A DNA stretch of 64,000 bases from Glandiceps talaboti (Eukaryota; Hemichordata; Enteropneusta; Spengelidae): NCBI RefSeq assembly GCF_964340395.1, contig NC_135555.1, positions 20,553,447 through 20,617,446 of the forward strand, read 5' to 3'. Each line of letters begins with the position of its first letter. The first letter of the stretch is position 1. The notes below the pieces were generated by a model, which was not told the DNA's origin, did no database searches, and saw only the letters and a program-made list of their open reading frames with translations. This document shows, one piece after another, positions 16,598 through 26,660 of the stretch. Both the position numbers and the translations under genes were made by a program.

Positions 16598-19430
16598 TAG
16601 TCATGCTATTTTGCATATATGAATATTTATGATCGAATCGTTCCTAGGGAGATGTCTTTAATTTAACCAATCACAGCTGTAAAATAATATTCAGTGTTCT
16701 ATGAAGCATGTAAATAACGTGATTATTGACATTACCATACAAAAACAATTGTAGAAATTACAAATATTGAGAGAAAATTACAAAATGTACACAAAATATT
16801 CTCCTACATCTTATTGGTCAATTGACAAATGATTGACAGTTAACGCTCCCGATCGATGAAATGATAGTCACTGAGCTCGAGCTTACAATAGCAGACGACA
16901 CTTTTAAAGATAAGGTTCAACAATGCAAACGCATCAATCTTTGTCAAGCCTTGCAGCAATTATTTTAGCCTTTTTATTTTTAATTAGCATTATTGTGATC
17001 GTTGTGTTTGTTGGCCATGGCCCACAGAAGAAATGTAAAAACCCGTTCCATGAAAGGTGGAATAGAGGTTCTGAGCGTGAGAAAACCGGGGTTGAAATAG
17101 CGAAATATGTACGGAAGGACTTTCGCAATGCCTTCGCTAGACTTGGAGTTCACAGGACAGCTAGTATCTGCACCAACTGCCTTCGTATGGCTGCAATGCG
17201 ACGGGAATTTACGCAGCACTTCAATAATGTTGCGGAGCGGAAAGTTCAGGTATGTACAAAAGAGGTTGTTTTTTATAACTCTGAGGGCGATGTATATAAT
17301 GACCTCTCACGTTTGACCGATGACCTTGTGCTTCCAAGTTGCTGAACGACATAGCCTTTGTTGTGAACTGATAATATGTTGATACAGTTGATATCTGGAT
17401 CCCACTTGCAATTTGCAGTCTGTCTCTGTGTTGTAACATACATGTAGTCAGAAATTTTCTTTGTACTGACCGAGCCTCGTCTCGTGCGGGATCCGGAGCA
17501 GTCCTGTTTGACGACCGTGGACGGGACACAACTCTGACAAATAACAAATGTAGTCCTGCTTGTAATAATTGTGAACACTGACAAGAAACATTACAGACAC
17601 TGTCAGAATTGAGTCCCGACTTATTCCGGTTGCAGGACTAACAAATTCAATGTCTCTAAATACGGAGCTGAGAACGAAAGGGACAATGTCAGCATTGAAT
17701 CTCGACTTTCAAGTCTGCAAGCAGGACGATGCAGCTGAGCAAACTAAGTTTACTTCTATATTCGTTGGAGCTTTTTTTGTAATGATGATTTGCTCGTGTA
17801 ACAGTAAATCAAATATGTATTATAGTTCTATAGACTTATGTTGACAGTCAGTGTATAGTTAGCAAGTGTAAAAACTTTATTGATGATCACTACATTTGTA
17901 GTTGTTTGACGACTCGTTTAATAAATGGAGACGCGGGGTGACACACCTACGAGTGGTATGTACTATTTTGTGTATTTCATTTGTGTGATATTTGGAATTG
18001 CTTTCTTCACAGGCTGATCGCAAACGAAAGGAGACCCATGAAGAATCTCCAGCTACATGTATAGACATCGACTATATTCATGATATTACACAGTCACAGG
18101 TTAGTCATGATATAATTGGCTAAGTAAGGTCAGGCCGTTTACATTACATGTATATAAACAGCTAGAAATCCACATGTAGATTACAGGACATGCCTGTAAC
18201 AGACCTCCTGCACCTCCTAAAACAGGGTATGTGAAAAAAGTGATGTTATATAGGGTCTATAAATCTGGTAAGATTTCATAGCTGTACTAATAGACATGTG
18301 ACAGCTAGCATATTAGATGTAAAATTATGACTATTGTGATCTGTTTGAAAAATTTCATGTACAAATGCAGTTACATGGTCTGTACATTTCTGTACATCTT
18401 CTCAGAGATGTTTTCACAGTATGAGTGATGTAACTGGTCTGTTGATATAAGTATGTATACTTATCAGTTTGTATTATCTAAGAATATGTACCAAACGATA
18501 TATTAGTGTTTTAATTATAAACAGTGAAATGTTGATAAAATAAGATCTGCTAATACACTTGTATACACAATCCATGTATACAGTTATATCAACACAGATA
18601 CAGCAACATGTAGAAAAAACATTATACTCTAATAGAAAATGATCCATCCTTGATTTTTCAGTAGACTTTTGAATAACAATGACTATGTACATGTGTGTGG
18701 GAGTGCATAACACCCCAAAACGAATATTTAGATTTGAAATGAGTTACTAGTACTTTTGTTTTAAAATACTAATACCCAACTAGCAGTAATTGTTAATTTC
18801 ACTAATCCCATACTTCCAGTACCAAATTATCCATAGAGTGCATATATATTTCTTGATTCTCACTAAATTCCCAATTCATGGGTTGATTTTTGCTGTATGA
18901 TTTATTTAGTGTCCAAGCAAAGGATGTTCATCTATCCCAGGTCATATTACTCGTACAACACTCCAAAACCAAGCTATAGCTACGGTAACTCCAATTGATA
19001 GTCACACAAAGGTAAGATGCTATTTGTGTTGCATATTATTTAATATGTTACTTTATTGGCAATGGTAAAAATTTTAAAATTATACGAAATTTACATGATA
19101 CAGTACACATTTGCTGAACATGTTCACAACAGTATTATATGTTGTTCTTATAATTGTAAAATTGAATAAATGAAATCTATGTAGTGTTTTTAAGTACTGC
19201 ATTTATGATTGACGATGTACATTGTGTACTTCATTATTATGGATGGCTGATATAATATGCATGTATTTGTAACATCATGATATTAACAAATTCAATGAAT
19301 TTTTTTTTTTTAAGTATAATGGTGTTGCAGATACAACTGTCGTATTTCTGAAGCAGCAAGAGGTGGTACACTTTGTCCTGAAACAAAGGCAAGTCACAGT
19401 TACTGCTGTACATTGCATATTTTATTTTAA

Positions 19431-19502
19431 CGAGTAAGCTCAGTTGGCAGGATCACGCTTGTTCGTATTCAGGGGATGTGGGTTCGACTCCTACATCCCT
19501 AT
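19431..19502 (+). mobile_element. tRNA-derived SINE head (or tRNA relic)
   Basis: Box A-like TAAGCTCAGTTGG at 19435-19447 and a perfect box B GGTTCGACTCC at 19481-19491 with tRNA-like spacing. A T arm with a 5-bp stem and 7-nt loop can be folded. The anticodon arm is not convincing. A (CATA)n tract follows at 19536-19583, as in SINE tails. It lies between two exons of the decayed transposon gene. Confidence 0.7.
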
Positions 19503-19531
19503 ATGTCTCACTTGTCTCTCCTCATTTTTCA

Positions 19532-19535
<4 letters not shown>

Positions 19536-19562
<27 letters not shown>

Positions 19563-19583
19563 CATACATACATACATACATAC
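19536..19583. repeat. (CATA)n microsatellite
   Basis: About 12 tandem CATA units directly downstream of the SINE head. Confidence 0.95.
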
Positions 19584-20399
19584 ATGTATAATCTTGAAGG
19601 ACTGGTTTATGTAATTAGTTCCAATGTATACATGAGCGAAAGATACACTGATATGAAAGCGATTACATGACATAAAAATGACATGAATATACCAATTTTC
19701 CATCACTTGAACATGTAACCTGTAACACATGTAACATGTAGCACATAGTCAGTAGACCGATTCAATAACATCATACATTTTGGTGTACACAGTACTACAG
19801 GCAATGATACCAAGCTATATTGTATGTTCCATTCATGTCTGCCATGTAGGTAGTTGTGACATAGTAACTAAGAGTCATTAAATGAAATGAAAGTATGCAA
19901 CTTCTAGAGATTTAACAGTTTTGTATTTTACACTTATTTCAGATACCAGAATATGCTAACATGTACAACCTTGATGTTGTAGGCGAATACCAGCAACTAA
20001 TTAGTGAGCTGAAAGATCAGGTAAAGTCCCTAATACAGGATGTAGATGAGTTAAGTGAAGAAGTGACTACTCTTAGAAATGAAAATAAGGACCTGTTAGA
20101 AGATAAAAATAAACTAGAAGATGACAAGGATGAATTACAAAAGAAATTAGACAATATGTATGAAACACAAAAACAGAGGATTGAGGCAGTCAAACAAATA
20201 GGTTTCATAGAAAATAAGAATGCCTATGAAGAAACAACAAAACTGACCAGGGATAAAGATAGAAGGAGATAATCTAATAGATGTCAATTTAGTCAGTCAC
20301 ATAAATTCTAGAAATCCTGTTGTTGTCGCATTTATAAATGCAATAACAGCTAAACAGACAGAAAGTGGGATTGGTTTAATAGGGAATAGTGAATCAGTT

Positions 20400-20605
20400 A
20401 AAATAGAATTAAATGTGTAAATTGTGTAATTAAGTAAAGCCACTGACATCTGTAGTGTATGTAATCACAGCCATCCAAAGGTTGAAAATAGAATTAAATG
20501 TGTAAATTGTGTAATTAAGTAAAGCCACTGACATCTGTAGTGTATGTAATCACAGCCATCCAAAGGTTGAAAATAGAATTAAATGTGTAAATTGTGGTAA
20601 CTTTG
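20400..20605 (+). repeat. 85-bp tandem duplication inside the transposon gene
   Basis: Units start at 20400, 20485 and 20570 (partial). The unit codes part of the CxxC knuckle. The first copies run into TAA, so the duplication breaks the reading frame. The last copy continues in frame into the following domain. Confidence 0.93.
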
Positions 20606-22846
20606 GTTTGAAAAGAAAGAGTAAAAAAGGTGTGGATACAAAGACATACAGGACAAAAAGCACTTGTGATGATAATACAATTTTATTTCATGAGTATACT
20701 GGCCACACAGTGACTAATGAGGGAGGTACCCAACGGGTAGTAATGAAATATGAAGGAAAATCCCCAGACACTGAAAATGTACTTAACCAAGTTAGGAAGG
20801 CCAATATTAGTCTTGTAGACCCTATGTTTGTAAACCCATCTTCTCTGGAAGCTATTGTAATAATTCTTAGGGCAATAGGGAAACATGCAGGGATTCATAA
20901 ATACTGCAACGGTAAAGGAAAGAGGGAATGGACCATTGTAAGATGTGATGGCTTACCCCAGCACATCATAAGAATAAGCTATTCATAAGTATGGGGATGA
21001 GTTTGATTGGGTGGTTCTTCGCACTGGTCCAGGTCATGAAGAAATGAATATGATAAGATCTTTTGCAGAAATGTATTGGGAAATTATCTATTCAGAGTTT
21101 GGGAAGACACAGGGTTTTGTGACTGAGAAGGCTCAGCTTTTCTTTAAGAGATGTGGGGACCACCATCAAAGTTTTGATAATTTCTGTAAATTCCATGAAG
21201 CTATCTATCAAGAGTTACTTTGGCCATATACGTGTGAGTCTCAAGTTCCATCACCTTATGACTTTTGGAATGGATAAGAAACAAAAGTAGTGATGAAACG
21301 ATACAGTTTGTTTGGACAACAATGCTGCAACATTGCCTTGGAATTCATTTGTTCAGGAAGGGGGTCCGAAACAATGATACTAAACTTTTCAGAGCAGGGA
21401 GACAATTATTTTCTCCAGTTTGGTTTGGACGTTGTCACCCAAAATACCAGGAAATAGAGTCATGGGATGAGTATGATAGATTGTGTTGGCCAGAGGCCCT
21501 AAGGGAGGTATTAGAACAATATGAATCTGTTTCTAGATCTGGAAAGCCAAATAAACACCAGGGTTTGGACTTTGTCCTTGAAGAATATAATAAATCAATC
21601 AAATCATGGATAGTGGGGACTCCTGACTATACTAAGTGGGAAAGGGTCATTCGCAACCATCACAGTCTTGTATGTCTCCGTAACACCACATTGATGGCAC
21701 TAGGAATGAGAGTTGACAATTCATTTGATCGCAATCTTCCTCCATATGAAAACGATCTTGTTAACTTCAAAGTGGTGTTAAGGTCCAAGGCATATCTTAC
21801 ACCTAACCCAGGTAGAACAATTACCAATATTCATGGGGAGGATCTTGACATTGGTTTGCTAGATTTTAATAGCGAGGCAGGTATGAGAAGAATGAGATTT
21901 GTCACTCAGTATCTATGGGCCTCTAAGTTCCCTCAGAGAAGAGAACACGTCCCTGTAATTTTTGTTACTAAAGAAGAAAGGGCAAAATATAACAAACTAG
22001 AATCTAAATCTGTGGCACAATTAAAGTGTGAAATGCAATCCTACTTGTCAGTGATGTCTCCAGAAAGAAGAATAGAGTGGGATAGTAAAGTAACTAGACT
22101 GAGTAAAAGTAGGGTTGTTAAATCAACATGGTTAAAACCTGTCACAGAAATCCAGGATGCAATAATTAATGAAGTGGGGGAAAGTGATGGTAATGTAGAT
22201 GGTATTTCTGAGGATGACAAGTGAGACAAATATTTGTTAAAGTGAAGATTAAAATTATCCAGTGAAAATGTAACTATTTTGATGCTACAATGTGAAGTGT
22301 ATCTTTTCATGATTACAAATATATATGTATAGACTCTGATAGTTTAAAAGATTAAAGTAGAAAAATTAAATTTAGATTACATTAGAGTTGGTTTCTATAA
22401 TATTTAATGCTAGATGTAAGTTTCACTGTTTATCTCAGCAATAACATTTTTGCATTGTCTTTTTCAGGTATGGTGTTTGGGGTTCCACCTTTCATATACG
22501 AATCATAAATCTAAACATGGCTGATTTGGAGTAATTAATTCATAGAAATAATGAACTGTCAAGTTGCTCTCTACATCTTTATACAAATATACCAAAGTCA
22601 AAACAAGACAAATGTCACTGTAGTACAAATTAACACATGACACTGTGTTGAATAATTTTGTTGTTGGTGTAGGTCTGAAATACCATTATTAAAATAATTG
22701 GATTGTTTTTAACATTTTCTGTCCATTTTATATTTGTAGACAACAAATAAGCATGAGGGCAAATTGACATTTCATGTAAAATTTCAAATTGAAATTGTCC
22801 AGTTATTAATGGTAATGATGCATACATGTGTTTTTTATAAAACACA

Positions 22847-22878
22847 CATACACACACACACACACATACACACACACA
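22847..22878. repeat. (CA)n microsatellite
   Basis: Short CA/TACA tract in the gene-free part of the 8.36-kb element. Confidence 0.85.
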
Positions 22879-23069
22879 TGCATGCATGCACACAATACAT
22901 CTATTCAAGTAATTGGTCGAGTAGATAGCATATTCAGTAAGGAGTCAGTTGTTGTTTTTTATCTGTAGCCTGTTTCACACATTTTTGGAGTTTTTATATA
23001 TCCAACTGATTCTGGTAGTACCTTACAGCACTCCTACTGAAGGCTTACATACATGTTCATACTATGTAT

Positions 23070-23117
23070 TGTATGTACGTACGTACGTATGTATGTATGT
23101 ATGTATGTATGTATGTA
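23070..23117. repeat. (GTAC/GTAT)n microsatellite
   Basis: Tandem GTAC changing to GTAT units. Nothing else is recognised from 22225 to 24290. Confidence 0.9.
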
Positions 23118-24233
23118 TTATATGTAATACTTGTAAATGTTTCAATTCAGAAGTTTTATTTGAAAATAAAATTCATTGTATATCATAATTCATCGTCTAT
23201 CATTTTCATTCCCTTATAGATACATGCTTGCTTAGACATAATTTGATTGCAAGTTTAACTAGAAATAACGCCCAATTGTCCATCTAACCATCCCTTACCA
23301 CTCAACCATCTACCCATCAATACCTATTTAGCCCAAACTCCATTCCCCAAAATAGTAAATAATGACAAACCAGTAGTTAATTGTGACAACTGTGTATATA
23401 AACAGTTGAAGGTCTTAACACTACAAACAAGGAGTATGTGTAAAAAGAAATTAAGACATCAATTACAGTGTCCTTGCTAGTATTTCTCGTTTTCTCAGAT
23501 AAGAGATAAAATATTGAATTAATGAAATAAGTGACACGAGTAATATATTGTGCAAGTGACATCAAAAAAGACAATTTATTGTTTGTCTTTTTGATATCAT
23601 GTTAGAAAAGTGATGATGATCCCATCACACCAAACAAGTGAGAAATAAAGTAGTCTGTGACAAAAGTTATATCAATCAACATAATAGGGGTATCAAAAGT
23701 ACAATGACATGTTTTGCAAATTAAGTATATTGCCAAGTAGTGCTTCGGATTTGTTTTAGAAACAGCTGTAAGTTGAAAGACCAAAGCATATCTCTTGTTA
23801 AATTAGAAATCATCATTAACACACCCACCTTAATTTTACACACATAACCAACCATTGAATCATAGAAATACATCACGTGACCAAGGTTTGCCTGAAGTCA
23901 CAAACATGTACGTAATGATCTGTCAAACAAGTGATGATTGCCCCCCCCCCCCCTCCACGCCAAAACCAACGACATCAGCAAACACGAACTAGCTACAGTA
24001 TAGTCTCTGTATGTCACAACGATAACGTAATACTATAAACATATGTGTTGTATCCTAATCAGCGTTTACTCAATAGCACACTGGTGACGGTAATCTGTGT
24101 ACATGTAGTTTACCTACCTGTGATGTATTCAAATCAAAATTCAAACTTCGAACTCTACACTAAGTTAACATTTTGTGAAAGTGCACAGAACAGCTTTCAT
24201 AACACCATGAAACCATGTAATTCACATTTCTAC

Positions 24234-24239
<6 letters not shown>

Positions 24240-24276
<37 letters not shown>
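24240..24276. repeat. (CA)n microsatellite
   Basis: CA tract lying just beyond the processing signals of the HIRAN ORF. Confidence 0.9.
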
Positions 24277-24278
<2 letters not shown>

Positions 24279-24299
24279 TCACGCATTGATTACGGTAGT

Positions 24300-24309
24300 T
24301 CTCTTTTTG
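24300..24309 (-). promoter_or_regulatory. Histone downstream (U7-type) purine element
   Basis: CAAAAAGAGA on the minus strand, 10 nt beyond the stem-loop, resembles the purine-rich element that pairs with U7 snRNA. It supports stem-loop processing instead of polyadenylation. Confidence 0.6.
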
Positions 24310-24319
24310 GAGGATGTGT

Positions 24320-24335
24320 GGCCCTGAAAAGGGCC
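24320..24335 (-). terminator. Histone-type 3' stem-loop
   Basis: Minus strand reads GGCCCTTTTCAGGGCC, a 6-bp stem with TTTC loop that is a perfect match to the metazoan replication-dependent histone mRNA 3' element. It is preceded by CAAAAC and followed by ACACATCC. It starts 20 nt after the HIRAN stop codon, the usual distance in histone genes. Confidence 0.85.
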
Positions 24336-24355
24336 GTTTTGATTTGGTTTGGTGT

Positions 24356-24748
24356 CTAGGGGAACAAGACAGGAAAACTCTGGTTCAGGACTATGTCCTT
24401 TGCCCGAGTGACGTCCTCTGTCTTCACCATGAAGCCGGCCGTACACATCTGAACTTTACCATACCGCCGAGAATGGAAGAAACAACGGCCCTTTGGCTTC
24501 AAATAATACCGTCCATTTGAAGCTAGACGTGCATCAATCACTTTTGCTAGTAACTGAGCAGCGTCTCTCTTCAAATGGCCGAGTACTTTTTGATGTTTTT
24601 CCATTCCATTCTCGACGATACCGCAAGCATTCGGATCATGCACGTTATTCAGTTCATGGATGATGTTGTATCCTCTCCCTGGCGTTAGTTCCCCCGAATA
24701 ATGGTGCATTCCCACAGCAATTACGTTTCTGATGATGACTTTCGGCAT
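24356..24748 (-). CDS. HIRAN-domain protein encoded by the transposon
   Basis: Intact 130-residue ORF starting MPKVIIRNVIAVGMHHYSG. In-frame codons continue upstream to 24805 but without an ATG, and the octamer at 24820 makes the 24748 start more likely. Almost the whole protein fits the HIRAN fold pattern: VIAVGMHHYSGE, a turn PGRGYNI, an E..N.HDPNAC core, then GHLKRDAAQLLAKVID. In HLTF and Rad5 proteins this domain binds the 3' end of single-stranded DNA. Here it stands alone, without helicase. It is convergent with the decayed transposase gene and ends 575 bp from the right terminus. Its mRNA appears to end in a histone-type stem-loop. Unlike its neighbour it has no lesion. A role in transposition or replication-fork recognition is inference. 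Confidence 0.8.
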   Translation of the reverse strand: MPKVIIRNVIAVGMHHYSGELTPGRGYNIIHELNNVHDPNACGIVENGMEKHQKVLGHLKRDAAQLLAKVIDARLASNGRYYLKPKGRCFFHSRRYGKVQMCTAGFMVKTEDVTRAKDIVLNQSFPVLFP

Positions 24749-24819
24749 CGTGATTAAAACTTTGTTGTGGTTTTGCTCTGGTTCAGCAGACGATAAGAAA
24801 AACAAAAGTAAGCGCGCCT

Positions 24820-24862
24820 ATTTGCATAACCTATGACCCAAACTTTCTGTGACGCTGATTGG
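24820..24862 (-). promoter_or_regulatory. Octamer and CCAAT box upstream of the HIRAN ORF
   Basis: Minus strand: CCAATCA spans 24856-24862 and a perfect octamer ATGCAAAT lies at 24820-24827, about 70 bp before the ATG. Octamer plus CCAAT is the usual pattern of histone H2B promoters. The left end of the element also has CCAATCA (16677-16683). Confidence 0.5.
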
Positions 24863-24910
24863 TTAAAATGAAGAGTAGAACGTACTACTTAATATTCATG
24901 ACTAATTCCT

Positions 24911-24932
24911 TATATGGCGATCGACTTGACTG
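24911..24932 (-). repeat. Right terminal inverted repeat of the 8.36-kb element
   Basis: Reverse complement begins CAGTCAAGTCGATCGCCATA and pairs with the left end. ACTAT follows at once at 24933-24937. Confidence 0.85.
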
Positions 24933-25906
24933 ACTATAGGCCAACATCCCCACTCCACCATATTATACCTTATCCCTCCCCAAATATCTTACAACACTGT
25001 TCCCCTTCCACCTGTGAGACCTACTCCTCTCCTCAAATAACAACTAACAATTAATTCACTACATGGTTTTCAGCAGCGACTTCACTTTATATGTTCTGAT
25101 ATTTACGGTAGAATGATGGTACTACTAGTAGCCCGGGGACTAGTGGGATGTGACAGCGGAGGCATGCGGCCGGATTCTAAAATCACAAAATAATATAAAA
25201 GTTAGATAATATAACGAGTCAATTTAAATGTGACCTTCCCCAATTCACCGTTTCTAAAATATAGTCCTCTCAGAGAACCCATTTGTACAAGCAAGAAAGA
25301 TCATATATGTGTGTATATGTATATATGTATATATGTATGAATCAGTGTATCTGTGTGTCTATATAATATACGAGTACATATTTTATTTATTGTATAAGCT
25401 TGCATCGTACAATTTCCAAAACCAGTTTCCCTTAAAAATATTAAAATTTGAAAAATCGTTTATTTCTGTATTTCTGTATTACACCTTCGTCTTTTTTTGA
25501 AATATTTTGAAACCTTCGTAAACAAATGAAAAATGTAAGTGTTTCAGAATTCTTGGAATGTCATGTCATGAATTGTACCACAACAGCCCATGTCAGTTTA
25601 TGTTATATCGCCCCCTGGTGTCAGATTACTGAACTGGAAAGTACATGTTTTGTAGCATACGTGTTTTATCGAACGCTATGACGTTTTAAAGGTTGAAAAA
25701 AAAGTGAAGACGACAGCTCCTGTCGTTTATTAAAGGAACAAACTTTAAACTTGCATACTAAATAACGAATTTTAGAAATTAGGAAATATCCGTGACAGCA
25801 GCCATACAAAACAGTAGCAGTACAGCTGATGTAACTCAACACACATGCTAGAATTAATAAAACGTACACACAAACGGTAATCTTAGCTTGTAACAAAAAG
25901 AAAATA

Positions 25907-25912
25907 TTTATT
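25907..25912 (-). terminator. Probable polyadenylation signal of gene copy 4
   Basis: Minus-strand AATAAA in the conserved position, inside the part of unit 3 that lies beyond the transposon. Confidence 0.4.
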
Positions 25913-26660
25913 TACAATAAAATCCACATATTTTGAATGATATGGCAGTCTTTGCTCTAAAAATAGCGATTCTATTAACTCCCAAGGTGTTGGTCAAAAT
26001 CAACTGTAATGTAGACATTGATTTTATTAAGTTCAGATATATTTCATTGATGTCTTCATTTGAATATGGCTTGCAGTCAGAGTACGTAATGAGACGCGGT
26101 GTTTGTCACGAAAATACTTTTTTCGACTTCTACAAATCGTCAGACCAATTCTGTGTACAGGGATATTACATGAAGAGATCTATCATTACTTGTCGTCCTT
26201 ATTTAAGAAATATTATCACTGTGTTAATGTTTAGTGGAAAGTTACACAAAAAATGGATTTATCATTGCACCTTCTTAATTAGCTTGAAGAAAGAACACGT
26301 ACACATGATTGATAACATCTATACATAGACAAGGGGTAATTATTACAACTGTTCGTACATGACCATTACGAGTTGATACTTTTTACGACTGCATATATTG
26401 AGTGTTCGACATCAGAGCATGACAGGGATCACTACAGTGGTGTATCGTGGTCTGAGATTATATGGAGAAAGCAATATTGATAGAATTTGTAAGTTCACAC
26501 GCATCGGATTTTTAAACTAAGAGATGTGTTCAATAATTAGAATTGTACATATTTCTATGTGTAATATATTTATCCATGTATCTGTGTATTAAAATCTTTT
26601 CTAAGCAAAATAGTAGTGTACAAACACTTACCTGTATTATCTTTATAGTCTTACACAGAA

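Larger units (their letters stand above)
16923..22224 (+). pseudogene. Decayed multi-exon gene of the transposon, probable transposase
   Basis: Exon 1 16923-17249 (start MQTHQSLSS, one hydrophobic segment, then a Cys/His region with CTNC; donor gtatgt), exon 2 18013-18099, exon 3 18910-19011 (Cys-rich), a probable exon near 19331-19388 that is out of phase with exon 3 and has a GC donor, and a long exon from 19943. The long exon begins with a coiled coil (about 19943-20270), then a CxxC...CxxC knuckle (ICSVCNHSHP ... CVNCGN), then a large domain with WTIVRCDGLP, RTGPGHEEMN and a DHH. Damage: an 85-bp tandem duplication bringing a stop, and frameshifts near 20985 and 21270. The layout resembles large zinc-binding animal transposases, and the last domain recalls DUF6589-like or Academ-like proteins, but I cannot name the family with confidence. 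Confidence 0.6.
16576..24932. mobile_element. 8.36-kb DNA transposon with 5-bp target duplication
   Basis: Both flanks carry ACTAT (16571-16575 and 24933-24937). The same site in units 1, 2 and 4 is uninterrupted (CACTATAGGCC), which proves the insertion and its exact ends. Termini are inverted: the left reads CAGTC, six variable bases, then ATCGCCATATA, and the right end has the same pattern on the opposite strand. Further in, both ends carry TTTAACCAATCA. Inside are a decayed plus-strand gene (16923-22224), a minus-strand HIRAN ORF (24356-24748), a tRNA-derived SINE head and simple repeats. From 22225 to 24290 I see no gene. A 5-bp duplication fits Transib/RAG-type elements, but the termini do not, and no RAG-like protein is present. 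The superfamily is unassigned. Confidence 0.92.
12024..26523 (-). repeat. Tandem array unit 3, split by an 8.36-kb transposon
   Basis: Homologous to the other units in 12024-16575 and 24933-26523. Removing the insertion and one ACTAT copy leaves 6138 bp, close to unit 1. The break lies in the spacer at the sequence that reads CACTATAGGCC in units 1, 2 and 4. From 24938 to about 26630 only spacer and a minus-strand polyadenylation signal (25907-25912) for gene copy 4 are seen. Confidence 0.92.
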
